Source of the DNA: Euphorbia lathyris
Lineage: Eukaryota > Streptophyta > Magnoliopsida > Malpighiales > Euphorbiaceae
Reading direction: 5' to 3'
NCBI RefSeq assembly: GCF_963576675.1
Contig: NC_088913.1
Coordinates: 26,243,001-26,307,000 of the forward strand
Length of the DNA: 64,000 nucleotides
Made by a program: the position numbers and the translations under genes. This document shows, in pieces, positions 1-10,539 of the stretch (position 1 is the first letter of the stretch; each line of letters opens with the position of its first letter). The notes below the pieces were generated by a model. The model did not search any database and was not told the origin of the DNA. It was given only the letters and a program-made list of their open reading frames with translations.

Positions 1-1070
1 ACAACATCAACATCTTTGGAACAGGTTTGAATTGCTTTCCTCTTCTTCTCTCGCTTGGCTTGGTCAGCAGGTTCAGCCACGACGTTCTTCCCTTCCTTGG
101 GTTGCACATCCTGTACATCATTAACTTCTTCCTTATTTTCCTCGATGACCTCTTTTCCCTTCTTAGACTTGAGGGTTTGGTCGTATACTAACCCAAATAG
201 CAGAGCCGCTGTGATTTCAGTTCCCCAAGACTCAGTCTCATTAATCAAGTCTATTTGATGATCTTCAAGGATTCTGGTAATGAGGGACCCCAACCTGAGT
301 TTCCCAGTACTTCGTTGAAGTGCACCAATAAGAAACACCGGCATGTTGAGTGGTTGATAGGTCAGCATGTGCCAGATGAAGCACTGTTCGAAGTTTGAAG
401 CTGATGATGCTGAGTTGATTTTTGGGAAGATAAAGTTAGTCAGGAGGTAGTGAGCCATATTTTGATTCTGACCCATACATGTACTAGCTATTACCCCTTT
501 GTGGTCCGCCGGCTTACAAAACGTCACTGTGTGATCAAGTTTCTCCTTTGTAGTCCTGAATTCTTTCCCTTTGGCTGGCAGGTTTAGCAGGGTTGCTAGA
601 TAAGCTGGGGTAATCATTATTTTTTGGCTTTTGACATGGGTTACCAGATGGTCAGCATCTTCTTCGTCAACATAGAGGTTGGAGTAGAATTCCCTTACTA
701 ACCTAGGGTAGGCTTTACCAGGAAGGGAGAAGAGTCCAGTCCATTCATTTTTTGAGATCCACTCACAAAACGGTTGCTCAGCCGTTACGAAGCTCGGAGA
801 GAACCACCGACAGCGAAGTACCTCATGGTTCTTAACGCTTTTATAAACTTTAAGGAAAATCTTTTCGTTGGGCTGCTTGTCCTTCTTTTTCTTCTTCTTT
901 TTCGAAGAGGTTGCGAGGTCAGCTTGAGGGCTCTTGCTTGAAGTTTGGTCATGCTGACCTTGTCCTTTGGTGGGAGTCTCGCTATATTCCTGTTGAGGAG
1001 GAGATTTAGGGTTTTCATCGGAGTGGTTTTTGTCGTAATCACCACCGGAGATATTGTGAGAGTCCGACAT
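1..1070 (-). CDS. Extra ORF downstream of copia pol (plant transposon-associated protein, 3'-truncated by window)
   Basis: An ATG at 1070-1068 opens a frame that I translated to the window edge with no stop in 356 codons. The protein begins MSDSHNISGGDYDKNH, has a Lys-rich tract around residues 57-65, then a globular part with WFSPSFVTAEQPF, LVREFYSNLYV and ITPAYLATLLNLP. It ends in a charged Lys/Glu-rich tail. The VREFYxNL and xxLLxLP motifs match my recollection of the 'putative plant transposon protein' domain common in plant genomes. Some Sireviruses carry such an ORF in the env-like position. I see no signal peptide or membrane span in the visible part, so an envelope role is not supported. 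The frame is intact although pol next to it is riddled with stops. Confidence 0.75.
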   Translation of the reverse strand, partial: MSDSHNISGGDYDKNHSDENPKSPPQQEYSETPTKGQGQHDQTSSKSPQADLATSSKKKKKKKDKQPNEKIFLKVYKSVKNHEVLRCRWFSPSFVTAEQPFCEWISKNEWTGLFSLPGKAYPRLVREFYSNLYVDEEDADHLVTHVKSQKIMITPAYLATLLNLPAKGKEFRTTKEKLDHTVTFCKPADHKGVIASTCMGQNQNMAHYLLTNFIFPKINSASSASNFEQCFIWHMLTYQPLNMPVFLIGALQRSTGKLRLGSLITRILEDHQIDLINETESWGTEITAALLFGLVYDQTLKSKKGKEVIEENKEEVNDVQDVQPKEGKNVVAEPADQAKREKKRKAIQTCSKDVDV

Positions 1071-1170
1071 GATTTTCTCAGAGGTTTTCGAGAGGTTTTG
1101 GAATTTAGAGAGCGAGAGATTTGAATGCCAAAGAATTCGAGTGTAAAGAGAGTTAAGTGGGAAATCTTCC

Positions 1171-1300
1171 ACTATTTATAGAGGTTCGAATTGATCCTAT
1201 ACGTTGAACTAGCCGTTTTACCTCGAGATGATTAATCGACAAAGATCCTGGCATTTATGACACATTCGGCGCATATGTTTTCTGATTATTTCTTACGTCA
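1171..1300 (-). promoter_or_regulatory. Putative internal promoter of the extra copia ORF
   Basis: On the minus strand a CTATAAATAGT box lies at 1181-1171, about 100 nt before the ATG at 1070. That leaves a plausible 5' UTR of about 70 nt. A TGACGTAA motif (bZIP/as-1-like core) lies about 120 nt further upstream at 1300-1293. The box falls between the RNase H stop (1550) and the ORF, where a spliced subgenomic RNA would otherwise be expected. Whether it works as a promoter is inference. Confidence 0.5.
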
Positions 1301-1549
1301 TCCTAGGTGGCTATTTAATACGCGTGCTAGCATTTAATGGTGGAAGTGGGATTTACTCAGTTTGTTAGAATACTGAACGTTTTGTGGTAATGAGTGCACT
1401 TTTTTACATAGAGGGTTTTCATACTACTTTAGTAACTCATCCTAAGATAATCACTCAGCATGTATGTCTTACTCAGCATGTAGAAGTTACTAAATTAGCA
1501 CAAGTCACTCAGCATGGTAATCACTCAGCATTCAATTAAGCACATAGTA

Positions 1550-3592
1550 TTATTGAAGAGGATTAGACATACCAATAGCTTCCCTTAGTATGTTGAATTG
1601 CTCACGAGCCAGAGGCTTAGTGAAGATATCCGCAAGCTGTTCATCTATTGGTACATAGGTCAGCTTGATCTCACCCTTGAGTACATGATCTCGAATGAAG
1701 TGATGCCTTATGCTGACATGCTTCATCCTGTTGTGTTGGATTGGATTTTTGGATAGGTCAATAGCGCTTTTGTTATCATATTTGACTTCAATTGTTTCTA
1801 TTTTGACTCCGTAATCCTCAAGATGTTGCTTAATCCATAGGACTTGAGCCACACAGCTTCCAGCAGCAATGTACTCAGCTTCAGTTGTAGACAGGGCAAC
1901 TGATGACTGCTTCTTGCTGAACCAAGATACTAGACAGCTTCTAAGGAAGTGACATCCTCCCGAAGTGCTCTTATGCTCTAGCTTATCTCATCCATAGTCA
2001 GCATCAGTGTATCCAATGAGTGTGAAGTCATTTGAATTTGGATACCATAAACCTGCATTAACCGAGCTCTGCAAATATCTAAAAATTCGTTTTACAGCTA
2101 CAAGGTGAGATTCCCCAGGGTCAGCTTGATATATAGCGCAATAGCATATTGAGTACTGAATATCAGGTCTACTAGCAGTAAGATAGAGTAAAGAGCCAAT
2201 CATACCTCGATATAACTTACTATCTACTGACTTACCTTTCTCATCCGTGCATAGGAAAGTGTCAGTACCCATTGGGGTTGATATGGGTTTACAATCTTCC
2301 ATATCGAACTTTTTGAGCATTTCCTTGGCGTACTTGGACTGACTAATAAAGGTGCCATTCTTACCTTGCTTGATTTGAAGTCTAAGGAAGAAGTTGAGTT
2401 CGCCCATCATAGACATCTCGAACTCAGTTTGCATCTATTTACTAAATTCTTTGCACATAGACTCGTCAGTAGCACCAAAGATTATATCATCTACGTAAAT
2501 TTGTGCTAGCAATGTATTTTTACCCATTCTCTTAATGAACAAGGTTGTATCAGCTTTGCCTCTGACATAGTTCCTGGTCAGTAAGAAGTTGTTCAACCTC
2601 TCATACCAAGCACGTGGTGCTTGCTTTAGGCCATACAGGGCCTTCTTGAGTTTATAAACCTGGTTTGGAAATTTTGGATCTGCAAACCCTGGAGGCTGAC
2701 TAACATATACCTCTTCGTTTATAAAGCCATTAAGAAAAGCACTTTTAACATCCATTTGATATAGTTTAAAGTTCATATAGCTAGCATATGCACACAATAT
2801 ATGTATAGCCTCTAACCTGGCAACAGGAGCAAAGGTCTCACCATAGTCAATGCCCTCTTGTTGACTATAGCCCTGGGCTACAAGTCGGGCTTTGTTTATG
2901 ACTATGTTGCCTTGCTCGTCCAGTTTATTTCTAAAGACCCACTTAGTTCCTATGGTCTTTTGATTCCTAGGTTTTGGTACTAAATCCCATACCTCATTTC
3001 TCGTGAATTGATCAAGCTCCTCTTGCATAGCATTGATCCAGTAGTCATCGTGCTCAACATCGGCGAAGTTCTTTGGCTCATTTACTGAGACGAATGCAAC
3101 ATTTCCGAGATACTTTCTAAGATGATCTCTTGTCATCAGCTTGTTGTCAGCGGCATCAAGAATGGACTTCTTTGAATGTCCTCTTGGAATTTTTATTTCT
3201 TTAGGTAATGTTGAGTTGTTTGGAATAGGTGTTTCTACAATATCTTTAGGAATAAATTGGTCAGCAAAGATAATTTCGGGTTCGTGTTTACCTTTGGTCA
3301 GTCCTTGTACTGATGACTCAGTAGCTCCTGTTTGGTCAGCGGAAGCTGAGCTCGGTTCATCTTCGCCGGACTGAGTTGTCTTTCCTGCAGGGTCAGTTTC
3401 ATCGAACTCTATATGGACAGACTCTTCAACAACTTGAGTTCGTTTATTATACACTGTATATGCTTTACTGTTAGTTGAGTACCCTAAAAAGATCGCTTCG
3501 TCAGCTTTAGCATCAGATTTAGCAAGGTTATCTTTTGTGTTGAATATAAAACACTTACACCCAAAGGCACGAAAGTAGCCAGTGTTGGGCTT
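1550..3592 (-). pseudogene. Copia reverse transcriptase and RNase H (broken)
   Basis: The RT core is visible at 2435-3454: [52 protein letters not shown], and the catalytic YVDDIIF near its end. After a TAG at 2435-2437 the frame resumes with the connection and RNase H region (SRPDIQYS, GYTDADYG). It hits a TGA at 1988-1990 and then continues as the RNase H C-terminus at 1550-1852 with HHFIRDHV and DIFTKPL. All copia RT landmarks are in the right order. The in-frame stops show that it is no longer functional. Confidence 0.92.
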
Positions 3593-4297
3593 TCACCCTT
3601 TCCAAAGTTCGTATGAGGTTTTCTTAAGAATAGGCCTAACTAAAGCCCTATTGAGTATGTAGCATGCTTTGTGGACAGCTTTACCCCAGAAATACTTTGG
3701 AAGCTTATTTTCACTCAGCATAGTCCTAGCAATTTCGACAATTGTTCTGTTCTTCCTTTCAACCACCTCATTTTGTTGGGGCATTCTAGGAGCAGAGAAA
3801 TTGTGGTCAATACCACCAGCTTCATAGAATTCGTCAAACTGTTGGTTTTTGAATTCTCCACCATTGTCGCTTTTAATATGAGCTACTTTTAGGTCTTTGT
3901 CATTTTCAAGCCTTTTAATCAATGTGGTGAACATCTCAAATGCTTCATCCTTGCTACTCAGCAAGATGATCCGAGTATACCGAGAGAAATCATATACAAT
4001 GACTAAGGAGAATTTCTTACCGCCCAAGCTGAGTGGCTGGACAGGTCCGAAAAGGTCCAGATGTAGTAATTCCAATGGTCTTTTGGTTGAGACAATGTTT
4101 TTACTTTGAAAAGACTTTTTCGTTTGTTTACCTTGCTGACAAGCATTACATAATTGATCTTTTTCAAATTTCAATTTGGGCAATCCCTCAATTAGTTGCT
4201 TTCTAACTAATTTGGCTAGGAGGTCCATGCTTACATGACCAAGTCTCCTATGCCATAGCCAGGAGTTATCCTCTTTAGACACTAAGCATATAATTTT
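3593..4297 (-). pseudogene. Copia integrase (ends in premature stop)
   Basis: The N-terminal zinc site is visible as WLWHRRLGHVS...CNACQQGK (HHCC). The catalytic core shows Asp in LHLDLFGPV, Asp in SDNGGEF and Glu in VVERKNR, giving the DDE set. The frame stops with TGA at 3593-3595, where homologues run straight on into the integrase C-terminus and RT. The sequence downstream in the same frame is clearly still pol. The frame also lacks continuity with the protease ORF upstream, which ends in a stop near 4298. Confidence 0.9.
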
Positions 4298-4681
4298 TTA
4301 AAACTGTTTTTCTAAACTCAATATATATACATTGTCAACACGAGGGGCAGTTAAAATCAAATTATTTGTTTTTCCCTCGAGTATTCGACACTGAGTAGCA
4401 TCAAATATAACCTGTCTACCGCTATCACAAAGCTGAGCTACGCTCAATAGGTTATATTTGAGATCCTTAACTAAGGAGACTGACTCAATGGTGGGGTTAC
4501 CTCCGATAGTACCTGATCCTACTATCTTACCCTTCTTATTGTCTCCAAAGCTTACGTTTCCACCTCGTTTAAGCTCAAGTGTGATGAACTGAGTTTCATC
4601 ACCAGTCATGTGCCTCGAGCATGCGCTATCAATATACCATAGTTTCGATTTTCCCACGCATCTCAGGCTCACCTGCATTTT
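4298..4681 (-). pseudogene. Copia aspartic protease region
   Basis: The frame holds LWYIDSACSRHMTG, the pepsin-like active site region of copia proteases, followed by VSFGDNKKGKIVGSG and LKYNLLSVAQLCD, typical of the gag-pre-integrase region. The active-site triad reads Asp-Ser-Ala rather than the usual Asp-Ser-Gly or Asp-Thr-Gly. The frame ends in a stop just before the integrase zinc site. It continues the gag frame upstream and is part of a disrupted gag-pol polyprotein. Confidence 0.85.
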
Positions 4682-4684
4682 AAA

Positions 4685-5303
4685 TCACTCATCTTTAGGT
4701 ACCCAATTCTTTTTGGGTCCTCGTTTGTTAGCATAGACAGGTGCAAAGTCATGTTTTAATTTGTGACGATATACTTTGATGGTGTGGCCTTGTTTACCAC
4801 AGAAGTCACAGTAAGTTACCCTTTTTGGGTGACTTTGTTGTTGGTCAGCACCATTGTGCTGAGCATGCCAACATACCTTAGTGGTATGTCCTTTCTTTCC
4901 GCAGAAGTCACATTGGACAATCCGCTTGTTGTACCAACACACCTCTGTTGTGTGTCCCCTTTTCTCACAACAGTCACACTGAGTGAACTGTCTGCGCTGA
5001 CCTATACCTGAGTACTCAACATGGGACTTGTTTGAACCTTTTATTTGGTTCTGAAGGTTTGTGACATCCTTTCTCAGTTTCTTTGAATCTGATTGGACCT
5101 CCAAGACAAACTTGTGCATAATTTCCATGTTGCTATGCAAAGTTGAGTTGTCTTAGAGAAGATATCGGAGGCCACTAAGTTTGACCTCTTCAATCTCGTC
5201 ACACCGCCTGTTAAGTGCCTTTATTTTCTTGTTACACTTTTTAGTTAGTGTATATAAATCACTCAGGGCGTTAATCATTTATTTTCTAAGAAAATGTAAG
5301 GAT
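4685..5303 (-). pseudogene. Copia gag, C-terminal part with three CCHC-like knuckles
   Basis: Three spaced CxxCxxxGHTxxVC(W) units lie at about 4760-4990, for example CDFCGKKGHTTKVC. They follow a coiled-coil-like Lys-rich segment encoded at about 5160-5280. The third unit has Tyr in place of the last Cys. The frame holds a stop near 5153 and another near 5270. This is the part of gag cut from the N-terminal part (6717-7880) by a reverse-oriented LTR. Several closely similar knuckles are more than the single CCHC seen in most copia gags. Confidence 0.8.
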
Positions 5304-5308
5304 GTTAC

Positions 5309-6716
5309 TGTTGAAACACCTTTCCACAAGATTTTGATTTGACAAAATCATCCATGATTAAGAGGGAATTAAATTTAGATGCTTTGATTTAATTGTACTA
5401 ATATGTTTGTTAAATATTGAGTGCAAAAATATATAAAGTAAAGACAGGATAAAAGTTAGCACAAACGAAGCTGAGTAGAACGGAACTCAGCATGACAGAA
5501 TGGAAGCTGAGTGGAGTAAAAATCAGAAGCAAAACGAAGCTGACTAACGATTGAAGAATTCTTCAGAAGTGATTAAATAGAACGGAGCTAACCTTAGAAG
5601 TACTCAGCATGAACGATGAACATTCGAAAAGAACAAACGAAGCTGAGTAACAGTCAGGATAGCATGAAGGATCCGTTCACTAAAAGACGAAGTCTGCCAA
5701 TCTTCTGCACCAATAATTGGAACCTCGAAGACACCTAAAAGACTAATTCCAAGAGTCATGGGATGATGGATTATTGAAAAAGACAGCTGACACAAACAGA
5801 CAAACCAGGTGCTAGAAGACAAACCTGACGCCTGAAGAAAACAGAGAAAAGGAATGGCGGTGCAGTCTGAAGCTATCCAGAAATTGTTCCCCAAAAAGAG
5901 CCATTTTGACATTAACGGTTAAGACATTTCAAACGATCAAATCTATAGATTTCCTTCTATAAAAGGACAATCGAAAAACTGGAAATCATAAGCAAGCATC
6001 GAAAGAAAAATACAAGAGAGAAAGTTTCAAAAGCACTCAAATACAAAAAGAATCTTACACCGACTTTTCCATTCTATGTGTAAATGCTAGATTGATTTGT
6101 AATCATCTAAAGTGTTCTTTAGTTCAAAAAGAACAAGTCTGTGATCAATAGGAATATTGAGAGTGAAAAGCTGAGTGCTTGGTTGTAAGCATTTCAGAGG
6201 TAGAGAAATCTAGGTGCTGGGTTGTAGCACTTAGTAGGAGTTGAGTAGACGAATAGAGGAAGGTACTCTTGCATATTCAACTGCCTTGTAATTGTTTGTG
6301 CTCTACCTTTAAAGAGCTCAGTATTGGATTCAAAAAGCCTGGAGGACTCTGGGGACTGGACGTAGGCAGAGAGGTCGAACCAGGATAAGTGATACTGAGT
6401 AATCTCTAAACTCTCTCTTATAATTGCATGTGTTGTTTGCTTTATTTACTCAGCATATAAATTGCCTAAGCTGATCCTGAGTAAGTAAGTGGTGCTGAGT
6501 CAGAAGCTGACCTCCAAGAGTGTCAATTCCTAACTCTCAAGGAAACAACTTTGGTCAACATCTGACTAAAGCTGTCCTGTGATATATCTCACCAAGCTGA
6601 CCAAAGACTGAGTTAATAAACTCTCAAAATAACATCCAGTCAGCTCAATTAAAACGCGAAAAAGTTATATTAGTTCCTAACCCCCCCCCCTTGGAACTAA
6701 TTACCAGGGACCAACA
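5309..6716 (+). mobile_element. Solo LTR of the same copia family, inserted into gag in opposite orientation
   Basis: The segment starts TGTTGAAACACC and ends GGGACCAACA. These are the same termini as the host element's 5' LTR (reverse complement of 7945-8700). It is 1408 bp long. Gag coding sequence lies on both sides, and the flanks gttac (5304-5308) and attac (6717-6721) look like a 5-bp target duplication with one change. A TATAAAAG box lies at 5958-5965, and a run of ten C precedes the 3' end. No internal element sequence accompanies it, so this is a solo LTR left by LTR-LTR recombination. Confidence 0.88.
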
Positions 6717-7880
6717 ATTACCTCATTTGAGTATTCCTCCTGTTCAGATTCTTCAGAAGAGGTCAGCATGCTCAGATCGAGTGTGGTCAGCAGCGTCATC
6801 GGCCATGAAGCATATGTTTGTTGACTCGGTGGCATCAGCTTCAGATGATGTTGACTCATCGTTGTCACTCCATGTGGCCACCATTGCCTTTTTGCTTCCC
6901 TTCTTTTCTTTCTTTAGATTAGGGCAGCTTGACTTAATGTGCCCAGTTTGATGGCACTCAAAGCATGTGACAGACTTGGAGCTGTCCTTTTTGTATTTGT
7001 CACTAGACTCAGCTTTGTACCTATTACCTCTTCTGAATGGCCTCTTGCTGTTCTTTTCATTCTTTCTGAACAGCTTCTTCATCTTCCTTGTGAACATGGC
7101 CATTTCCTCATCATCAGATGAGTCAGCTTTAGTTGAGTCAGCTTTCATGACAAGTGATTTTTGTTTCTTGTCTTCTGACTTTTCTTTTGCTTCAAAATTT
7201 TTCATAGAGATCTCATGAGTCAGCAGAGATCCGATCAGCTCGTCATATTTATATGTGGTCAAGTCTTGAGCCTCCTCCACGGCAGTTTTCTTAGCTTGCC
7301 AACTCTTTGGTAAGCTTCTTAGGATTTTCTTCACCTGCTCTTCTTCAGTGAAGTTCTTGCCGAGCCTCTTTAGCTCATTTATGATGTTGGTGAATCTAGC
7401 GTTCATTTCGGAGATGTCCTCATTGTCGTTCATCTCGAACAGCTCGTATAATCTCATATGCTGGTTCACCTTTGATTCCTTGACCTTGCTTGTTCCTTCA
7501 TAGGTTACTTCAAGCTTTTTCCAAATCTCCTGTGCTGACTCGCAACCTGAAATCTTATTGTATTCTGCAGCATCTAACGCACAATGAAGCATATTGATAG
7601 CCGAAGCATTATTTTGTAATTTTTTAAGGTCATCTTCTGACCACTCAGTTTCACTCTTAACAACTTTCTCATTGTTAACAGTTTTATAAGGCACATATGG
7701 GCCTTGAACTATTGCAAGCCATGCACTCATGTTTATGGCTTGAATAAATTTCTTCATCTTATTCTTCCAGAACGTATAATTAGATCCAAAGAATAGGGGA
7801 GGCCGACTAATTGATAATCCCTCTGGGAGTATCTGTGTTGTTTGGTTCCAGGGAAGGAAACGAGTGCTGTTCTCAACCAT
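6717..7880 (-). pseudogene. Copia gag, N-terminal part
   Basis: The start is ATG at 7880, 50 bases inside the primer-binding site. The reading frame has the gag N-terminal region (FFGSNYTFWKNKM), the UBN2-like capsid segment (EIWKKLEVTYEGTSKVKESK, LPKSWQAKKTAVEE) and one CCHC knuckle, CFECHQTGHIKSSC, around residue 310. The frame closes at 6753 after an apparent 1-base slip: the following bases in the next frame encode an acidic Ser/Glu-rich stretch typical of this region. It is cut at 6717 by the solo LTR. Length and order match copia gag of Sirevirus or Tork type. Confidence 0.88.
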
Positions 7881-7929
7881 TTATCGGGATCAGCTCAAGA
7901 TTGTTAAATCTTTGAGTAGTGAGCTATAT

Positions 7930-7944
7930 GGCTCTGATACCACT
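7930..7944 (-). promoter_or_regulatory. Primer-binding site (initiator tRNA-Met type)
   Basis: Immediately inside the 5' LTR the minus strand reads AGTGGTATCAGAGCC. TGGTATCAGAGC is the standard plant copia primer-binding site complementary to initiator methionine tRNA. Its position fixes the LTR 3' edge at 7945. Confidence 0.92.
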
Positions 7945-8700
7945 TGTTGGTCCCGTGTGATTAGTTCCAAGGGGGGTTAGGAACTAATATAACTTTTTCT
8001 TTATTTCATTAAGCTGACTTAAAATATTTTCTTAAGTTTGTTAACTCAGCTTTGGTTTTGCAGGCCAATCCTGTCGTCTGTATTTCCACAGTCGTCAGAC
8101 TTGTTTTCTTCTTGCAGGTTTCGTCTTCTTGTGCCAGTTTGTCTTTTAGCTGAAGAATAGTTGACCCATGCATCTCGAAATTGGCTTTTGCGTAATTCCA
8201 AGGTTCTGGATTGGTGCAGACAGTTGTCGGAGCTTGTCTTTTAGCAAACGGATCATTCATGCTGTCCTGAAGATTACTCAGCTTGATCTTGATAGTCGTT
8301 GTCTTTGATTGTTGTCAATCCATATACTGAGTTCTCTTTTACTCAGCTTCCATGGTCAGCTTCGTTCTGCCAGACATAGTTCTCAAGAAGACTTTTCTAT
8401 TTTTGATACTGAGTTTCGTTCCACTCAGCTTCGTTGATGAGCTTGATCGTTAAGCTTCTGTTCTAAAGATAACTTATCTTCTTTCATGCTGAGTTCCACT
8501 CTACTCAGCTTGTGCTGTGATCTTATGCTGACTTCGTCCTGTCTTACTTTTTATTTCTATTTGTGTTTATATTTATACTCAACATTGAACAAACATATTA
8601 GTACAATTAAATCAAAGCACTTAAATTTAATTGTCCCTTAATCATGGATTAACTTAAATAATTTTGTCAAATCAAAATCATGTGGAAAGGTGTTTCAACA
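7945..8700 (-). mobile_element. 5' LTR of the copia element, internally deleted
   Basis: Termini match the solo LTR at 5309-6716, but this copy is 756 bp rather than 1408. Comparing the two, similarity runs from the 5' end to about position 5865 of the solo copy and resumes at about 6600. Roughly 700 bp are missing, including the TATAAAAG box and the start of the transcribed region. As the only LTR promoter upstream of gag, this copy should be transcriptionally dead. Confidence 0.87.
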
Positions 8701-9655
8701 CATCACACTCGTGATGACCCAAAGAAAATGACCCTGCGAAATTCGTCATCCAGTCAGCAGGCTGATTACCTTCACGAAACGTATGAATCAGACTCAGTTC
8801 CCAATCTCGACTCATGTACTCCCTGCATCTCGTTAACAACCATGCTAATCGGTGGTGCCTTCCAGTGTCCTCATGTATCATTGCCAGGACAGTCTGTGAA
8901 TCAAGCTCCACTTGGACCCTTCTATAACCTCTATCCTAAGCCATTTTAAGCCCAAAATAAAAACTCCATAGCTCAGCTAATACTGTCGTACAAAGGCCGA
9001 GATTAACCATGAATCCACATCTCCAGCGTCTCTGCTCATCCCTGATTAAGCCTCCAGCAGATGCTTGGCCTGGATTCCCTTTACTAGCACCATCAGTATT
9101 TACCTTAATCTAAGACGAATTCGGAGGGTACCATCGAATCCAAATATCCATACTTTTAGCACATGCAGCATTAACTAGCAAAAGTCGTGCATTTATGACT
9201 TCCTTTGTTCGAGCCATGACGAATACCGCTTTATCTCGTACCCACTCTGCATCTCCAAACACCAATTGACAGCGCCATTTTCAAATCCACCACAAGCACA
9301 TTGAGAACAGACATGACCAGGGGATACCATCATATACAGACGTATACGTTAAGTATTCCCAACGCCAAATTTTGCAATCCGTAATGAAAAACCGGGTGCA
9401 ATGAGTAATTGGAATGAATTTGAGCCATATTTCTGCCGTTTTTGGACAATCGCGTAGAACATGTATTTGACTCTCTGCTTCTCCACACTCAATACATTCC
9501 AAACTATCCGTAAGGTGACGTGCCTTCCGATTTTCATTACACAGCAGTCCATTATATCCAGTTAACCATATGAAGCTGCGAACTGGCGCCATACCACTGT
9601 CCATAATCTGGCCGATGACCTAACTTCCATACAAGGAGTACCGTTGCTGCTCATA
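8701..9655 (-). pseudogene. L1-type LINE remnant: zf-RVT and RNase H
   Basis: On the minus strand 9604-9281 encodes a reverse-transcriptase zinc-binding segment (CIECGEAESQIHVLRDCPKTAEIW). 9110-8701 encodes RNase H pieces in broken frames: KVNTDGASKGNPG, a stretch ending AELWSFYFGLKMA, ELDSQTVL, then HTFREGNQPADWM. Several stops and a frameshift are present. The coding region is cut at 8701 by the copia LTR, so the LINE is older. Its 3' tail would lie left of the window. Confidence 0.83.
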
Positions 9656-10443
9656 TCAACATGGTTTTTTATTAAATCAAAACCAATAGTAATATTGTAG
9701 GTCGTTAATTAGTTTCTTTTCTTTGTTTTGTTTGGGTTTTTATCCTCCTTCGATTAAAAAAAAACTAATTTATTATGTAAAAATACGAAAACTTTATAAT
9801 TATTTCTTTATTTATATAAAAATATATATATCTTCATTAGATAAAAAAAACCAAATATAATAAAAAAACTTTACAAAATCCACAATCCTCGATAAAATGA
9901 AAATAACTACAAAATAAATAGATTCAGTGATGTAATATATAAACAAAATATAAATATACTAGTAATATTTAAATGAGTTCTCGTAGCTGCTTTTTTTTAA
10001 TTAAATTTTAAAAAACATCCGTGATAAATAAAGAACAAATGCATAATCCGATAAATAGATACGAGCCCATACCGTATTTCCTGAAGTCTGACCGACTCAG
10101 ACTCAGCCCCTCGAAAATATCGCCTTACCTTTCGCTTTCCGATATATATCTCTTCGCGCTCCCACCTTCACACAAAGAGGGAGTGTCCATTTTCTCGATC
10201 TTTTTCTTCTCTCTCCCCATCTCCGGCCACTGAGCTTTTTCCTGATATAGTAGGTGATTGGTTACAAACCTTAATCATACATTTATATCCATTAAACAAA
10301 CAAATGCATTAACTACTTCCTCTTCTTCGGTAATTTTTATTCTCTGTCATTAACATTTCCTCTTCCGTTTGCTTTTGCATTTGCATTTGATTCTCGTTTT
10401 TTTGCTGTTCAAGAGGATATTAGATACCTAAACTGGAAAATAT
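9656..10443 (+). promoter_or_regulatory. AT-rich upstream region and 5' leader of the GTD-binding gene
   Basis: 9656-10020 is AT-rich with no coding signal. Around 10141-10150 a TATATAT box precedes a CT-rich stretch (10150-10240) typical of plant 5' leaders. The leader up to 10443 includes a 2-codon uORF (ATG CAT TAA at 10303). The transcription start is inferred, not seen. Confidence 0.4.
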
Positions 10444-10539
10444 ATGCAATTTCTGGGAAATTTCTGTTTGTTGGTTGTTGTTTGCTTTCCTCTCGAATTG
10501 TACAAGAGATTTTTCCAGGTCTTTTTGGATTATTTCTGA
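10444..10539 (+). CDS. 31-codon upstream ORF overlapping the main start
   Basis: ATG at 10444 opens 31 codons of hydrophobic, Phe/Leu/Val-rich peptide ending in TGA at 10537-10539. The last base of that stop is the first base of the main ATG (TGATG), a coupling arrangement. No homology is claimed. If the leader is spliced this uORF might be removed. Confidence 0.4.
   Translation: MQFLGNFCLLVVVCFPLELYKRFFQVFLDYF

Larger units (their letters stand above)
1..8700 (-). mobile_element. Ty1/copia LTR retrotransposon, left end off-window
   Basis: Reading on the minus strand the order is 5' LTR (7945-8700), primer-binding site, gag, protease, integrase, reverse transcriptase, RNase H, then an extra ORF running off the window. 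Integrase before RT is the copia order, and an extra ORF after pol is known from Sireviruses. The right LTR ends with the terminal TG..CA rule, and a possible 5-bp target site is catca at 8701-8705. The 3' LTR is not in the window, so the element is longer than 8.7 kb. Gag and pol are broken by several in-frame stops and at least one frameshift, so it cannot be autonomous. A solo LTR of the same family sits inside gag in the opposite orientation. Confidence 0.93.

Noticed and set aside
785..1045. 86-codon Lys/Arg-rich minus-strand frame
   Set aside because: It is a shadow in another frame of the longer open ORF 1070-1, which has the better start, length and recognisable motifs.
1..1070. Calling the extra copia ORF a true envelope gene
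   Set aside because: No signal peptide, membrane span or cleavage site is visible. The motifs match a plant transposon-associated domain instead.
10021..10233. 70-codon plus-strand frame before the GTD-binding gene
   Set aside because: It does not start with ATG, spans the TATA-like box and CT-rich leader, and has no family signature.
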